Shown: piece by piece, positions 26,402-38,911 of the stretch
How positions within the stretch are numbered: position 1 is the stretch's first letter
Layout of the letters: the number at the start of each line of letters is the position of its first letter
Assembly: GCA_025677825.1 (NCBI GenBank)
Contig: JAIXMO010000009.1
Location: forward strand, 620,001-684,000
DNA from: Helicostylum pulchrum
Lineage: Eukaryota; Mucoromycota; Mucoromycetes; Mucorales; Mucoraceae
Direction of reading: 5' to 3'
DNA length: 64,000 nucleotides
The notes under the pieces: generated by a model
What the model was told of the DNA's origin: nothing
The model's input: the letters and a program-made list of their open reading frames with translations, nothing else
Databases searched by the model: none
Translations under genes and position numbers: made by a program

Positions 26402-29400
26402 ATGAGGATTATATTAGCTGAAACTGGTACAGAGTTCGAACTTGATAGCTCTAATTTAACAGAACCTAATGAGTAGGACTTTTTTTTTTTTTTCTACTTC
26501 ATTGACATGGGCATGTACTTAACCCTTTTTTTTTTTTTAGACTTTACAGCATAAAGAAAAAAGTAGAAGGAAAGGTCAATATCAAGTACTCGGAACAAAT
26601 ACTTGTGTCTGCCACAGGTGTACAATTAAAAGAGTCAGATACGAAAATAAGTGACATTTATGATACCATTGTCGTATTTAATCGCCGTCTATTGCAGGAT
26701 CCTGCATGCGTACAACAACTCGTTGGGTCCATAAAACTAACTCCAAACATCGATCTACCTTCTTTGCAGCAAGTCGAAAATATGTCCGTATATGAAGATC
26801 AAGTATTTATAGATACTATCCACCGTATTGTACAAGAAAGTATTTGCGTGATAAAGATATCTCTGCATCTTTTTAATAATCATAATCATTCCATTCTATA
26901 TATTTAGGTTTGCGTCAGTCGATATTCTACCATTGACCAATTAACAAATGAAATTAATGCCCAAACAATTGCTTTAAACGCAGCGTTCAATAATCTAGAA
27001 TCTCATATTAGGTATTAATTAATTATACATGTAAAAAAAAAAGAAAAAAAAAGAGGGGGTTGTTTGGTAGAATAACAAACATTTATATTTTCAGAGCAGC
27101 ACATCAAAATATTAGTAAATTTGATCGAATTGCGCAACGAGAATTTGCAAAGCACGCTATTTCAATAGGAAGTATCGGTTTAGATATTGAATTATTACAA
27201 AGGATTCAATTGCACCCTCGGGCATGCGATATCAGTAACAGTACACAACTTGATCCGAATACGACACTTGGTAAATTAGTACCAATCAAGGAGCTCGAGA
27301 AATGCAAGCATCTGATACTGACAAAATATGACCAACTTGTGAGCGGCACACTGGAGCAAAAAAACAAGGCAAGCTATTTATATCAGCAGACGACTCATTT
27401 AAGCACACAACTTGCATCATTGCAATTATCCGTTCAAGGCGCAACCAAAATAAAAAATGAAGTCAGCCGTAGTACAGAAACTGTGTGTGAGATCGAAAAG
27501 AAACTTTTGCATCAGATAAAAAGGGTGAAAAAGAAGGATTCGCTCTATTTGGAATTAAATGGACCTCCTAGTCCTTCAAGATCGATGGACACTATTCGAT
27601 ATTCTACTACAACACAAAACAAGAATAAATTAATGGATTTAGTAAAGACGCTATATTTTCATCTGGCATTTATTGAACAAGCAGAGGTATCCGTCAGACA
27701 AGAAAAGAAACATTTCGTCACTAGTTTTGTTCATTGTATGCAGTCTATAAGTCAAGTGGAAGAATCTGTAACTAAAATTTATCCGAAATTAGCCGACTTG
27801 GAAAAAGAAATAAAGTTTCTAAGGCGAGATATAGAAAAAGGTAACGGTACAACTGCAAGGAGAGTGATCGCTGGTTATGTAAGTCGTTTTTTTTAAAAAC
27901 CTTGTTTCCATTTTTCTTTTATATACATATTAAAAAAAAGGGACATACTCTTATTTTACACTATAGGGTATATTGTTAATCGAATTATGGCGAAGAGATA
28001 AATATACAGAGGTAAGTGTATAATATATATGCATACAATGATGTATATATGTTTTTCTAAGGATAAACAATATGTCATAGATAGTCAAGGGAAATGCAAA
28101 TTTACTGCAGACTTTATTTAGTGAATTTGGACAATTAGAACAAAGTTACCGAAAAGGATTTGAGCAAGAGATAGTATGCGTAGATAAGCAACATATGCTT
28201 TCGACAGAGAGCCTAGTCATTTTACCCTTTCAAATGCAAAGTGAGTTTTTTTTACTATAAAAATCTCAACACCTTTTATACCTAACTGATATTTATATGC
28301 AGATATGGATGAACCGCCTATAATCTGCACAACTGGTACTGTAAACGAATCCGAGGAAAATATTGTTATTGTAACTAGAGCAAACGTACAAGGTAATTTA
28401 TTTTTTAAAAAAAGAAAAGCTTAATATATAGATAGATTAACACTCCTCAACATTTTATCAGAGTATATTCAAACGGTACACTCATTTTATGCTGGTAGTA
28501 TACCGAATATGAATAAACGATCGAGATCCAATAAAGTATCAACCGAACAAACAACCCGTGATGTTTCCATTATGTTAACGCAACGTTTAGAAAGAGAAGC
28601 CAAAAGGATTCGAATAGGTTTATCTAAACTAGGTATTTTGCATTATTTTTTTTACGCCTATTTAGATATAATAACTAACAATCAAAAAAAAAAGGTATGC
28701 CTAACTCATCCGTGAATGAAACCAATCAAAATGAAAGTGCCAAGGTATATATATATATATATCTCTGTTTACATATACGCCACAATATTTATCTTTTTTT
28801 TTTTTGCATGACCTTTTAACTGTTTATATTTACTTTTATTTTATTTTATTTTTTTGGGGAATATAAAAATAGGGATTTTCTCCTTCTTTCCCTTCTTCCG
28901 CTACTTCTTCGCATTATTTTACACCTGATATGAAACTTGCATCTCCTACTAGTCATATGAATACAAACCTTTTTTACCAGCAACAGAAAGATTGGGAACT
29001 TGAAAAGACATCGGTAAGTTAACTACTTGCAGAAAATTATATATCTTTAACTTACTTGTAAGAAAATAGATATTGCGTCAATCTCAGGATTATCGAAAAT
29101 ATATAGAAGACTTGAATATTAAGCATGAAAAGGACAAGCAGACTGTAAAAAAAAAAAGTTAATTTACGCAGGTGCAAAAATAAAACATAATATTAAATAT
29201 TTCTTATTACAATAGTTATTACGTAAATTACAATTACAAGAACAGCGTATTGAAGAAATAGAGGGAAACTATGCCAATCAAGTAAATTCATTCTTAACAA
29301 AAAAAAACACATACACCATTTTAAACCAAAACGTCCTTTTTTTTTTAGACTCAGGAATTCCAAAGCAAGATTCAAAATGCCGAAAAATATCATAAAATTA

Positions 29401-30718
29401 AGGAGCAGGAATGGAAACAACAATACGAAGCGACTTTACAAACGGAACAAGAAAAGTATGATAGAAGGGTAAATGGGTTTCATCTACGTATGCATGCAAA
29501 AGATCAAGAGTTTTTAAAATTAGAAGAATCCTTTTTACGTGAAACAAAGAGTGCCCCTTCTTCACCTATTTCTTCTACTTTTCCTCAATCGTTTCCTCAG
29601 CTCAATAGTAGTAGACGTCGTTTTCGTAACCAGACATCTCCGCCTGTTGTTTCCAAAGAACAATACGATCATGACATCAGTCTTCTGCAACAAGAAATAA
29701 ATCAGTTACGTACCGACCACCAACAACAACTAACACACTTTGAGTCTCAAAAATCAACAGAGATCGATCAAATTACATCTACCTTACAAAACCAACACAC
29801 AGCTCAGTTAAAACAAGTAGCAGATGCTTTACAATCCGAACACACTTGTAAAAACCAAGAATTGCTATTACTAATAAACGCACTTGAATCCGAAAAAAAA
29901 TCGTATGTTGAAAAACTATCACATTTTGACGCTCTCAAGGACCAAATGGATCTTGACAGAACCAAGGAATTCGAATTACACGAAAGCATGCTGCAAGATT
30001 TAAAGCAAGAAGTAGAGAGGTTAAAACAAACCAACCAAAAGAAACTGCTACAAGTGACGGAAAAGTTTCAAAAGAGTGAATCGAGACTGAAATCGTTATT
30101 TATGAATGAGAATCAACAATTGACCATGCAATGTCAAGCAAAAGTTGAAAACTTGATTGCTGAACACCAAAACAACTTGCAAGAGTTGTCAGACACACTG
30201 GAAAACGAGAATCAAGTGGTGCGTATTAAACATCAAACCGCCTTTGAGGAATTAGATCGAGTATTTACAAACCAAAAATTGGAATGGGATCAAAAGTGGA
30301 GTTTACTGAATAAACAAAATCAAAAGATCACTTTGGATTACACAAACTTTAAAAAGGAAACTAGATTGAAAACAAAGGAATTAACCAATGTAAATTACCC
30401 CTTTTATAAATATGTAAATACCTTTAACTCACATGATTTTTATATATAGTTGCAAAAAGAGCTTAAAACGGCTAAACGTATTGCAAATGATGTATTATCT
30501 GTTTCAGAAGACTCAAACCATCAAAAATTCGATCCTAATACCCCGTTGCTTGACTTATTAAGAAAGGCTTTATCAAATATTTCTAGCCTTAAAACACGTA
30601 CTAGCATTATGGAGGTAAAAGCACTTTTTTTATACATGTTATATATTCATGTGATTTAACATATTTTTTTATATAGTCTATGGAATCACCTTACTTGATG
30701 TCTTCGTATGGATACTAA
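26402..30718 (+). CDS. ATG11: Autophagy scaffold ATG11/FIP200-like protein
   Basis: A long many-exon gene from ATG 26402 to TAA 30716-30718, roughly 1000 residues. The N-terminus is ubiquitin-like (MRIILAETGTEFELDSSNLT, then EQILVSATGVQLKES). The ATG17-like region follows (TIALNAAFNNLESHIRAAHQ, then FAKHAISIGSIGLDIELLQR, then LYFHLAFIEQAEVSVRQEK and LIELWRRDKY). The second half is coiled coil (from about 29490: LQQEINQLRTDHQQQLTHF, EVERLKQTNQKKLLQVTEK). In yeast, Atg11 tethers selective-autophagy receptors to the Atg1 kinase. The C-terminal claw domain expected after the coiled coils is not seen; the protein ends SMESPYLMSSYGY and the next gene is antisense. Several exons are short and their borders are inferred. 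Confidence 0.78.
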
Positions 30719-30800
30719 AATACCTCATATACATCTTATTATATTGTAATATCTTAATATTTTTTTTTTTGTATTTTTAAATAAACCCTTTTTATTATAC

Positions 30801-31995
30801 TTAAATAGGTGCACCATTATAACCATCTACCTTTTCCTTTAATAAGTTTTCAGTGAATTCCCATAACTCTAAAGGAGCATCAGATTGAGTGGAAACACCT
30901 ACAGTCGTTCCAGGACTAGCAAAAGGAACATAATACTGAGCTTTAATCTTCTTTTCCTCAACTTCAGGACTGGTAGCCAAATAAAGTTGGGTAAGAGCAC
31001 CGTCTTCAGTGGTGCAACAGAACTTGTTATAAATGTATTCTCCAATGGAGCTGGGACCTACAATATGGCGAGAAAGTTCGCTTTGAACTGAACCTGGGTG
31101 GTTACAGTTGACATATACGTTGGATCCCTTGGCTTCTAAACGTGTACTGAGTTCTTTAGTGAATAAAATATTACAAGTCTATATATAAAAAGATGTTTTA
31201 GTCTGGTATGTTATTGGTAATTATATGTATTTTACTTACTTTGGACTTGGCATAATGAATCGCTTTGTTATACTTTTTAGGATCACTGATAGAGTCAAGA
31301 TTTAACTTTTTAAAGGGAATTCTATGAGCTATGGAGCTAACGTTAACAATACGACTAGGTCCAGATTGCTCTAAAACGGGCAACAACAACATGGTCAAGT
31401 AGTAATGTGCAACATGATTTGTAGCGAATTGTGTCTCGATACCTATTTTTTAAGTTTTAGTTTTTTTTTTTCTGGCTCATATATAAATGTACACTTTACC
31501 ATCTGCTGATAAACCAAAGGGACAAAACATAACACCTGCATTGTTAATCAAGATATTAAGTTGATTATAACGAGATTTGAACTCTTGTGCAAACTTGGTA
31601 ACTGAATCAAGTTTCATTAAATCGAGCGCGATAAATTCAATGTTTTGGTTTCCTGTCTCCGTTTTAATTTCATCAATTACAGTTTGGGTCTTTTCTTGAT
31701 TACGACAAGCAAGGATCCTATTATAAAAAACAAAACATGTCAGTTTGAATTATATGTATTTTAAAAAAAAGGCGCTTATATTTTACTTACACAGTACACC
31801 CCTTTCTAGCCATTTCTTTGGCACATACTTTACCGATCTAGAAGAAAAAAACGGGAATGAGCATATTTGTATTATTTTTTGACAAGATAAAAAATACTTT
31901 ACACCAGTGCTACTGCCAGTAACAATAGCAACCTTGCCAGTTAAATCAGGAATTTTTTCAAATGAAAAGTTTCTCTTAGCGAATAAATCAAGCAT
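30801..31995 (-). CDS. Short-chain dehydrogenase/reductase (retinol dehydrogenase-like)
   Basis: A minus-strand gene with four or more exons, about 320 residues. It starts [20 protein letters not shown]. It has the Rossmann motif [11 protein letters not shown], continuing [10 protein letters not shown], then the NNAG motif ([12 protein letters not shown]), [14 protein letters not shown] with the catalytic Ser, and the active-site HYAKSK (YxxxK). [15 protein letters not shown] follows the active site. This is the classical SDR family, closest in pattern to RDH/WWOX-type and fungal daunorubicin-reductase-like members. Substrate cannot be told. It converges on the ATG11-like gene with about 80 bases between stops. 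Confidence 0.88.
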
Positions 31996-32794
31996 GTTTT
32001 ATTTTATGTATGTGTGTAGAAGAATAAGAAAAAAGAAGAAAAAAAGAATCGTAATTAAGATTTCCCATTTATATACGTTTTTGGACTGTCAATAAAAAAT
32101 AAGATATACAAGAGATCTTCATTGCATTACAATCATTGTTGCATTTTTTTATTTTGATAGTGAATCGCTCAAATCCTATACGTAAATCTTATACGTATTA
32201 CTTTTACTTTTACTATTATTTATATTGTCTTCCAAAGGACGCATTATATGACGTTCTGCACCTAATGTGAACAATTCGGTTTATTCGTTCTACCGAAAAT
32301 TCGTCACCCCTTTCCTTTCCATAGAATCTTTGTATCACATTGGTTACGTGTTTTTACCAAATTTAATCTGAGAACTGTTTTTTTTACATGTGCTAATCTT
32401 CGATAAAGCAACGGTTCATGCCCTTTTTTTTAGTATCCTGCCATTACGCGCATTCTTATTTTCGAAGTTTATCTAAGACAGCACATTGTGAGAAAAAAGA
32501 GTTTTTTTTTTATCGGCATAAATCGATACGTTTCCATTGAAGTTAGTCTTGTGAATCAGAATATATTTCCAATAGCATAAACTTTCTGCTAAAGAAAAAA
32601 GCCAAACCATTCATGCGAAATAGCAAGATTTTTTAAAAAAATGGAATATTTATTTTAATTTAATTACAATATGAATAATGAGAAATTGCAAGTGGAAGAA
32701 AAGAGCAATTACAATTTCGGGGGGAGGGAATGGGGGAGATTAAGAGCATTATAGAGATTCGTTGGTTTTTTTTTTTTTAAAAAAAAAGAGTTGT
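31996..32794. other. Intergenic, no gene seen
   Basis: Upstream of the dehydrogenase and 3' of calreticulin. Short AT-rich stretches, a G-run near 32719-32737 and T/A runs near 32766-32787; no coding signal. Confidence 0.45.
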
Positions 32795-34188
32795 TTATAA
32801 CTCATCCTTGATAGGCTTCTTGGATTCAACCTTGACAGGTTCTTCAACTACAACGGCTTCTTCAACAACAGCAGCAGCTTCTTCAGCTTCAGCTTGCTTG
32901 ACAGCATCAGCAGCAGCTTCAGGAACTTCAACCTTTTCAACAGGAGCCTCAAAAGATTCAAGATCAATCTTTTCAACGGCTTCCTCCTCTTCTTCAACAG
33001 GCTTTTCGGCATCAGCCTTTGCCTTGGCCTCAGCAGCCTTTAATTCAGTATAAGCAGCTAAAGCAGCCTCTTCATCAGAGCGAGAAGCTTGGGTCTCATC
33101 ACGCACCTTTTGAGCCTCTTCGATATCATCAGTGATAAGAATGTTATCAAAGATGGTACCAGACTTAACTTGCCAGACATCAATACCAACATTACCAAAA
33201 TCATAAGCATAAATCTCAGTATCAACCTTGTACTCGGGGTTATCAATCATAGGATGTTCCCATTCACCCTTATAGAGAGGGTTAGCAATCTTCTTGGGTG
33301 TCCAAGGACCTAAATATTCAGGGTTGGCAGTAGAAGGAGCTTCCCACTCACCATCCATATCATCATCCCAATCCTCAGGCTTCTTGGCAGAAGGGTCAGC
33401 AATAAATTCAGGAATATTATCATAACCAGCAGGCTTCTCATCAGTTTCATCATCAATCATGGCTTCCTCAACCCAATCTTCAGGCTTGGAGGCAGAAGGA
33501 TCCTTGATGGTCTTGGGAGGCAAGAAATCCCAATCTTCAAGAAGAGAACCAGATGCTTGGGACTTTCCATCAACCAAGATGTCGTAGGTTTGATCAGGCT
33601 TAACGGTAAGTGTATAGGTATGGGTTAAACTGTCCTTGGGTGCAAGAACTGTCTTCTTCAAGTCATAGTTGGTACCGTTGTAATGGAAAATAGCATGAAC
33701 AATAGCCTTGGGACCACAAATATCAGGACCGAACATAATGTTGTATTTACTATCACCGTTGAAAGCCTTGGGATCTAATTCAGCATCAAAGATCTAGAGA
33801 AATTATTTTTATATATCAGTATATGATATCTATTTCTAAAAAAACGCGTAATTATTACCTTCAAGTAACTTCCACCACAATCGATGTTTTGTTCATTCTT
33901 AACATCAAATTGAATAACAAGATCCTTATCCTTGTTGTTGAAAGGCTTGGTCTTGGTAGAGGTAGCATAGAAACGATAATCCTCAGTGGTACGAAGACCA
34001 GCGTTGGCAGCTTGATCAGCGTACCATTCACCAGCAGAGACCTCAAGCTTACCAAGATCTTCACGATGACCAGAAGGTGTCCAACGTTCAGTCCATCCCT
34101 CTCCATCAGAGAAGGTTTCGTAAAGGAAAACTTCAGCAGTGGCAACGGCAGCAAGACCTAAAACAGCAGCAATAGTAGGAATCTTCAT
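32795..34188 (-). CDS. CALR: Calreticulin (soluble ER lectin chaperone)
   Basis: Two exons encode about 430 residues. A signal peptide is clear (MKIPTIAAVLGLAAVATA). Lectin-domain landmarks are FLYETFSDGEGW, YKIMFGPD-like YNIMFGPDICG, and IHAIFHYNG-like AIFHYNGTNYD. The P-domain shows IKDPSASKPEDWVEE and IADPSAKKPEDWDDDMDGEW, then GPWTPKKIANPLYKGEW and HPMIDNPEY. An acidic/Ala-rich tail ends in the ER retrieval signal KDEL, and there is no membrane helix, so this is calreticulin rather than calnexin. The family binds monoglucosylated glycoproteins and calcium in the ER. The tail is richer in Ala and Val (EAAAVVEEAVVV) than animal calreticulins. A UPRE-like site lies 113 bases upstream. Confidence 0.93.
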
Positions 34189-34242
34189 TTTTTATTTATA
34201 GATGTAAAAGAAAGTAAAGGGGAAAAAGAGAAGGGAAGCTAT

Positions 34243-34267
34243 GATTATATATATATATATATATATC
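34243..34267. repeat. (AT)n microsatellite
   Basis: About 11 AT units in the calreticulin promoter, between the start codon and the TGACGTGGC site. Confidence 0.85.
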
Positions 34268-34300
34268 TGAGTTCCTATTTTCCCCTGCGTAAACTCAAAT

Positions 34301-34309
34301 TGACGTGGC
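34301..34309 (+). promoter_or_regulatory. Candidate unfolded-protein-response element upstream of calreticulin
   Basis: TGACGTGGC lies 113 bases upstream of the calreticulin ATG (the gene runs leftward). It matches the TGACGTG(G/A) core bound by XBP1/ATF6-type bZIP factors. CCAAT boxes lie at 34340-34344 (plus strand) and 34385-34389 (minus strand). Calreticulin is a classical UPR target in other eukaryotes, so the context fits; binding is inferred. Confidence 0.5.
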
Positions 34310-35382
34310 AAACGAGACCTTTGCTTATTGAATTTCCAACCAATAACAAAACATGCCTTTGGTTTTAATTGATGGCAGCTTTTTATTGGCTCGAAATTAC
34401 ATTTAATAACCTACTCTTTTTTTAAACTTTACAGTAGGTTACATTTTTGATTATGTATTACTTTTTTTTTTTTTCCTGATGTCTAGTATATATAAAACGT
34501 ATACAGACGGTTTCTCCTGCCATATTAAAATAAGTAAAGTAAGTGGCTTCTTTTGTTGTTTAATAACTAGCGCTTTTTTTTACGTAGAATGTTATCGCAC
34601 CTTTTTTTTTAATTTGTGGTTGCATTAAAATCGAATATTATTTCAATGTTACACGACCACTTTTTTATTACCCACGTAGGTAACTGGGAATGTACAACTG
34701 GGAGATCATTAAAAAAAAAGTATTATATAATAATAAACTAGTCTTGACGCGCTTACTATATTTCAAATCATCTCTTTTGCAGCAAAAAAGAAAAATGGTT
34801 TAATGTTTGTATTACCATGTGCCACATTGACAACTGTTTTGTTTTTTTTTTCAGGTACCAAATACCACAAAACAGTTTCGTTCGCTGTTAATTGATAATG
34901 TCAACTTGTTCTTTGTGGACCTCAAGTTTGGCAATGGTCGCTATATATATTATAATTTGAGCTTTTTTTTTCCCTTAATCGTTGGCCCTTTTATTATTTA
35001 GCGACGTAAATACCAGTGGACAAAGGTTGCATCCTTTTTTTTTCTTTCACCCACGTTTCCAGATGAACTAATTTTGTTCGCTATAAATGGTAACTTTTTC
35101 AATAGAGCTTTTTTAAAGCAATAGAAACGTTGACAGAATGTAAGAAAAAGAACAGCATCGGTTTATTTATGTTTAATTTGTGATGTATTATTGTTGCTGT
35201 TAGTTATATTGCATTTTGACCCGCACTGAAATAAAATATGATCTCGCACTCTTGACCGAAATGGGTGGGTGTTTTTTTTAAAAAAAAAGGGTTTAATTTA
35301 TTTTCCCAGAGTGCTTAAATGGAATGATAAACTCAGTATATACCATTATTTTTGTACATATAATCGTGCTTACATTTCTCTT

Positions 35383-36939
35383 CTAGTGTGAATCTAACGC
35401 ATGATAAACAGCCCCTCGAGCAACTGCACGGTCTCCTCGTTCTGGAACACATATACTTCCTACATATTCACTAAACCTATCTTCTACTTTTGTACGCAGA
35501 TAATCGGTTTGTCCCAGTTCGCCCACCAAGATAATATAATTCAGCTCTGTATCGTGTACTTGATTCAATTGCCATTCAATCATTGACATGATCTTTTCGA
35601 TTGTTGGATCAAATACATGCTGCCGTAAAAGTCTAGATTCAATCACTAACCCTTCTTCGTTTAAATTAAATCCGTCCGTTTCGATTTCTGCACCCGGCAG
35701 AGATAATAAGAAATCAAATACTTCGTTTTCATCATCATTATTATCTAGAATAACAGGCTAAAAAAGAGCTATTAATAAAAAAAATAAAAAATAAAACGCT
35801 ATTCTTTATTATTACCTTGACAGCGTAATGGAGGTGCTTTAACAAACTTTTCCAGGCCCACTCTTCTTCAAGTTCATACTCAAATCCATCCAATACATCA
35901 GTGACATACTTAATAAAATACTCATTGATCACCTGCTCTGAATCAAACGGAATGGAACGACCATCCAAAACCTCTTGAAAGGACTTGGTTCCACCTTCAA
36001 ATGTACTTTTTTTAAACAAAGCTAGATTGATGGTATAGAATCCCGCTTCACAAACCAACACGGTATCATCCGCATTAAACTGGCTCGTCTTTTTCTCCGC
36101 ATACAGTACAGCCGCTTCAGATTCACTGATCATAATCAGTCTATCAAAATGGTCGTACCTACTGATCATATCCGCTCGAATACATGCCTCTCGTAAAATA
36201 GCCTTTGATTTATTTGAATACGTAGCTGGTACTGTTAAGCAGTACAGAAATTTTCGCTGCATAATACCTTCTGATCGATAGTTGGATGAATGTTTAATTT
36301 GTGTACATATATTGCTGTACATGGATGTCAAGTAATCCGAAAACACTTTAAGTATGGTTAATCCTTCAGGTAAAGGCTCAATTGTATCGTGATACTTGTC
36401 TTCGTCAAGGTACAATTTAAATTGCTGTATGACCTCGCCGTACTCTTCTTTTTCGGTATCGGACATCAACAAAGCTTCATAACCGCACTTGTAGATTGTG
36501 GGGTCCGTGAGATGGTATCGAATAGCTGAAGGTACTTTGGACGATAGATGAAGTCGATTTTTTGGCCTATATATAGTAGGGTAAATGTAAATATGCTTAA
36601 TATTATTGAAAAATAATATAATATAAAATAAAATAAATAAGAGGAGGGGGAAGAAAAAAAATAAAAATTTGAATTAAAAGTTTCAAATAAGTATAATATT
36701 ATCATTATTATTTTTTTGTTTACTATACCATTTTGTAATATCGTGAACGTCATCAGCTTGTTTGTCTTCTCCAGTAAGTGCATAACTTGCAGTAGAAAAC
36801 AACGTTCCGAGATCTAACATTATGTTTAGACTAAAAAACCTCCCAAAAAAAACGTATGTACATTACCTATGCCTATGGTTACAAATCGACGTTTATTATA
36901 TTCTACAAGATTATTTACGACTCTAGTTTCCGCATCCAT
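35383..36939 (-). CDS. HSPA12-like Hsp70-family ATPase, second of a tandem pair (motifs degenerate)
   Basis: A minus-strand, multi-exon gene. The most likely start is MDAETRVVNNLVEYNKRR (ATG 36939), which splices into FVTIGIDLGTLFSTASYA, an Hsp70-type phosphate-1 motif (GIDLGT.FS). The actin-like core follows (FLYCLTVPATYSNKSK, IMISESEAAVLYAEKK), and the end is VGELGQTDYLRTKVEDRF then ERGDRAVARGAVYHAL. It is about 430 residues, without a substrate-binding domain, like fungal HSPA12-type proteins. Compared with its neighbour, phosphate-2 is degenerate (LVCEAGFYTINLALF lacks the DxG) and the adenosine motif is VGELG, not TGGF. It may have lost ATPase activity. It starts 21 bases beyond the stop of the upstream copy. 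Confidence 0.78.
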
Positions 36940-36959
36940 AACAAGCACCTAAAACATAT

Positions 36960-38507
36960 TTAGCTTTTTTTTCTCTCTCTCTCTCTCTCTTTTCTGAAAA
37001 AAGACAAGTGTACCTTATTTTCCGGAAGATCTATTGGAAGATAATGAGAATGTGTTACTTCGTCATAAGGGTCCAGTAACACAGAGTACGTGGCGCCGCG
37101 AGATAATGTAAGCGAAGCCCCTTTTGGTGGAGAAACAATCTCTTTTACTTTATCACCAAACCTTTCTTTTATGCTTTTAACCAGATAAAAGTTAGGAATA
37201 AACCCACCTGTTAAAACGATATAATCTAAATTCGATCCTCTTTCATTTAATTCACCTATTTGATAATCCATGACATCTACAATTTCGGATATAACAGGTT
37301 CAAATACTTGCTCGTGAATCATGGATGGTGGGATAACAAATTCTTCTATGCCTGATGTAAAGTATCCTGTACTAACGTCGTATCGGTTATCTAGAAACGT
37401 TAAATCGCTTCCAAATACTGACTGAAATGAACAACAACAACAAAAAAGTAAATAATCATCATGTATACAAAGATATTTTTTTGTTATACCTTGAATTCTG
37501 TGGTAAAGTTTTTTAAAAACTCTTGAGACATGGCTTCTTTTTTACCTTGATCGAATCCGTACGGTGTAGCATTTCGGTTCAATGATTCTGCCATACGTGC
37601 ATCAAGCTCATCCGAAACACAATTATATTTAAAGTACCGTGGTGTAGTCTCCACCAATATCCGTTTTGATCCCTCTACATACTTTGTAAAGACAGCTATG
37701 TCTACTGAAGATCCACCAATATCACACACAAGTATACTCTCACCTGACTCAGCATGAATTCCGTCCGGTGATAATTCAGTGTACAAAATAGCAGCCTCCA
37801 AATCCGAAATAATAATCAGTCGTTCTGGTGGATCCTCTCTACTAATAATACCGGCCAGTATAGAAGCTCGAATCATATTATTTCGTGCGTTGGTCGACCA
37901 TTTGCTAGGTACGGTTAAACAATACTGAAATAATTCCTTTTTACTGTTAAAATCTTGATCGTCGACCATTGACAGTCTCATTTCTTCACAGATACACTTG
38001 TGAAGCTCTTTTAGGTAATCTGAAATAATTGTAAGTGCTGAGGTGCCGTCTGGTAAAGTAGGTACCTCGCCCGGGTTATTCATAAAATCTTCGTCTAAAT
38101 GTAATTTGAAGAGTTCAATCACTTCTTCGTATTCTTCTTTCTCGTCCTCCGTCATATTGACCGCTGATAAGCCCCACTTTAACTTACGAGGATCTGTCCT
38201 GTGGTATGCAATTGCTGTAGGTACTTTAGGAAAATCACTCGATGAATAATCTAAATCCCTAACCAAAAAAAAACCGCCATCAATTAAAAAATGGTTACTT
38301 TTCAATAATATATCTTTTTTTTTTTTTATCTTTTACCATCGTATATCAGTTACTTTTTCAAATCCATCTTCTTTAATACAATATCCTGCAGAAGAGAACT
38401 TTGCTCCCAAGTCTAAACACATGTCAGCACCTATTTTATTTTATTTTTGAAAAGATCAAATAAAGTTTACCTATTCCAATGACATGAGTGAACTGAATGT
38501 TTTGCAT
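36960..38507 (-). CDS. HSPA12-like Hsp70-family ATPase, first of a tandem pair
   Basis: Starts MQNIQFTHVIGI at ATG 38507 and splices to DLGAKFSSAGYCIKEDGF, completing the phosphate-1 motif GIDLG. The core contains FQYCLTVPSKWSTNARNNMI and IIISDLEAAILYTEL. Phosphate-2 is intact (ILVCDIGGSSVDIAVF), and the adenosine motif is IVLTGGFIPNFYL, followed by LTLSRGATYSVLLDP. The stop at 36960 follows a run of Arg/Glu codons made by a (CT)n tract. Alternatively, GTACAC after PENK could be a donor that skips this stop and joins in frame to the second gene, giving a fused double-ATPase protein. Members of this family are abundant in fungi; function unknown. Confidence 0.8.
36970..36990. repeat. (CT)n microsatellite at the 3' end of the first Hsp70-like gene
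   Basis: About ten CT units, read on the gene strand as GA repeats coding for alternating Arg and Glu before the stop, or lying inside the putative last intron. Confidence 0.8.
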
Positions 38508-38911
38508 TTTTTTTTTTAGTTAAAAAAAAATAAACAAAAAGAAGGAAAAAGAAAAATCTTGTTTACTATTATAAATATAAACAAAAATCTATTTGTGAAT
38601 CGTTGTACAAAAAGGGCCATGGTCGAAAAAACTTGCCATTTTTTATAACATGACACAAATGACTGTGACTCAAAGGCGGTACGCTTGTAGAAAGAGGCGT
38701 CATGGTCTAGCATAAGAGTGTCTGAAAGTACAGTGTATTTAAATAGTAACTATGATAAAATGCAAACTATTGATATTACTTACAGACAGTTACACATAAC
38801 TAACTCTCTGTGGTAAGATCAAATAGGTTTTTTTTTTATTTATTTATTATAGTTAACGAGCGATATCTTTAAAATATATAAAGATTTTTACAAGCAGTAC
38901 TTTGATGGAAA
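38508..38911. other. Intergenic, no gene seen
   Basis: Shared upstream/downstream flank of the Hsp70-like pair and the Dbp5 3' end; T/A-rich. Confidence 0.45.

Larger units (their letters stand above)
34189..35382. other. Long AT-rich intergenic region
   Basis: About 1.2 kb between calreticulin and the Hsp70-like pair. It contains the calreticulin promoter (above) and many T runs. No coding frame, RNA gene or repeat family can be supported. Confidence 0.45.

Noticed and set aside
32808..33053. Plus-strand Ser/Thr/Ala-rich ORF
   Set aside because: Opposite the acidic tail of calreticulin; a shadow of a low-complexity region.
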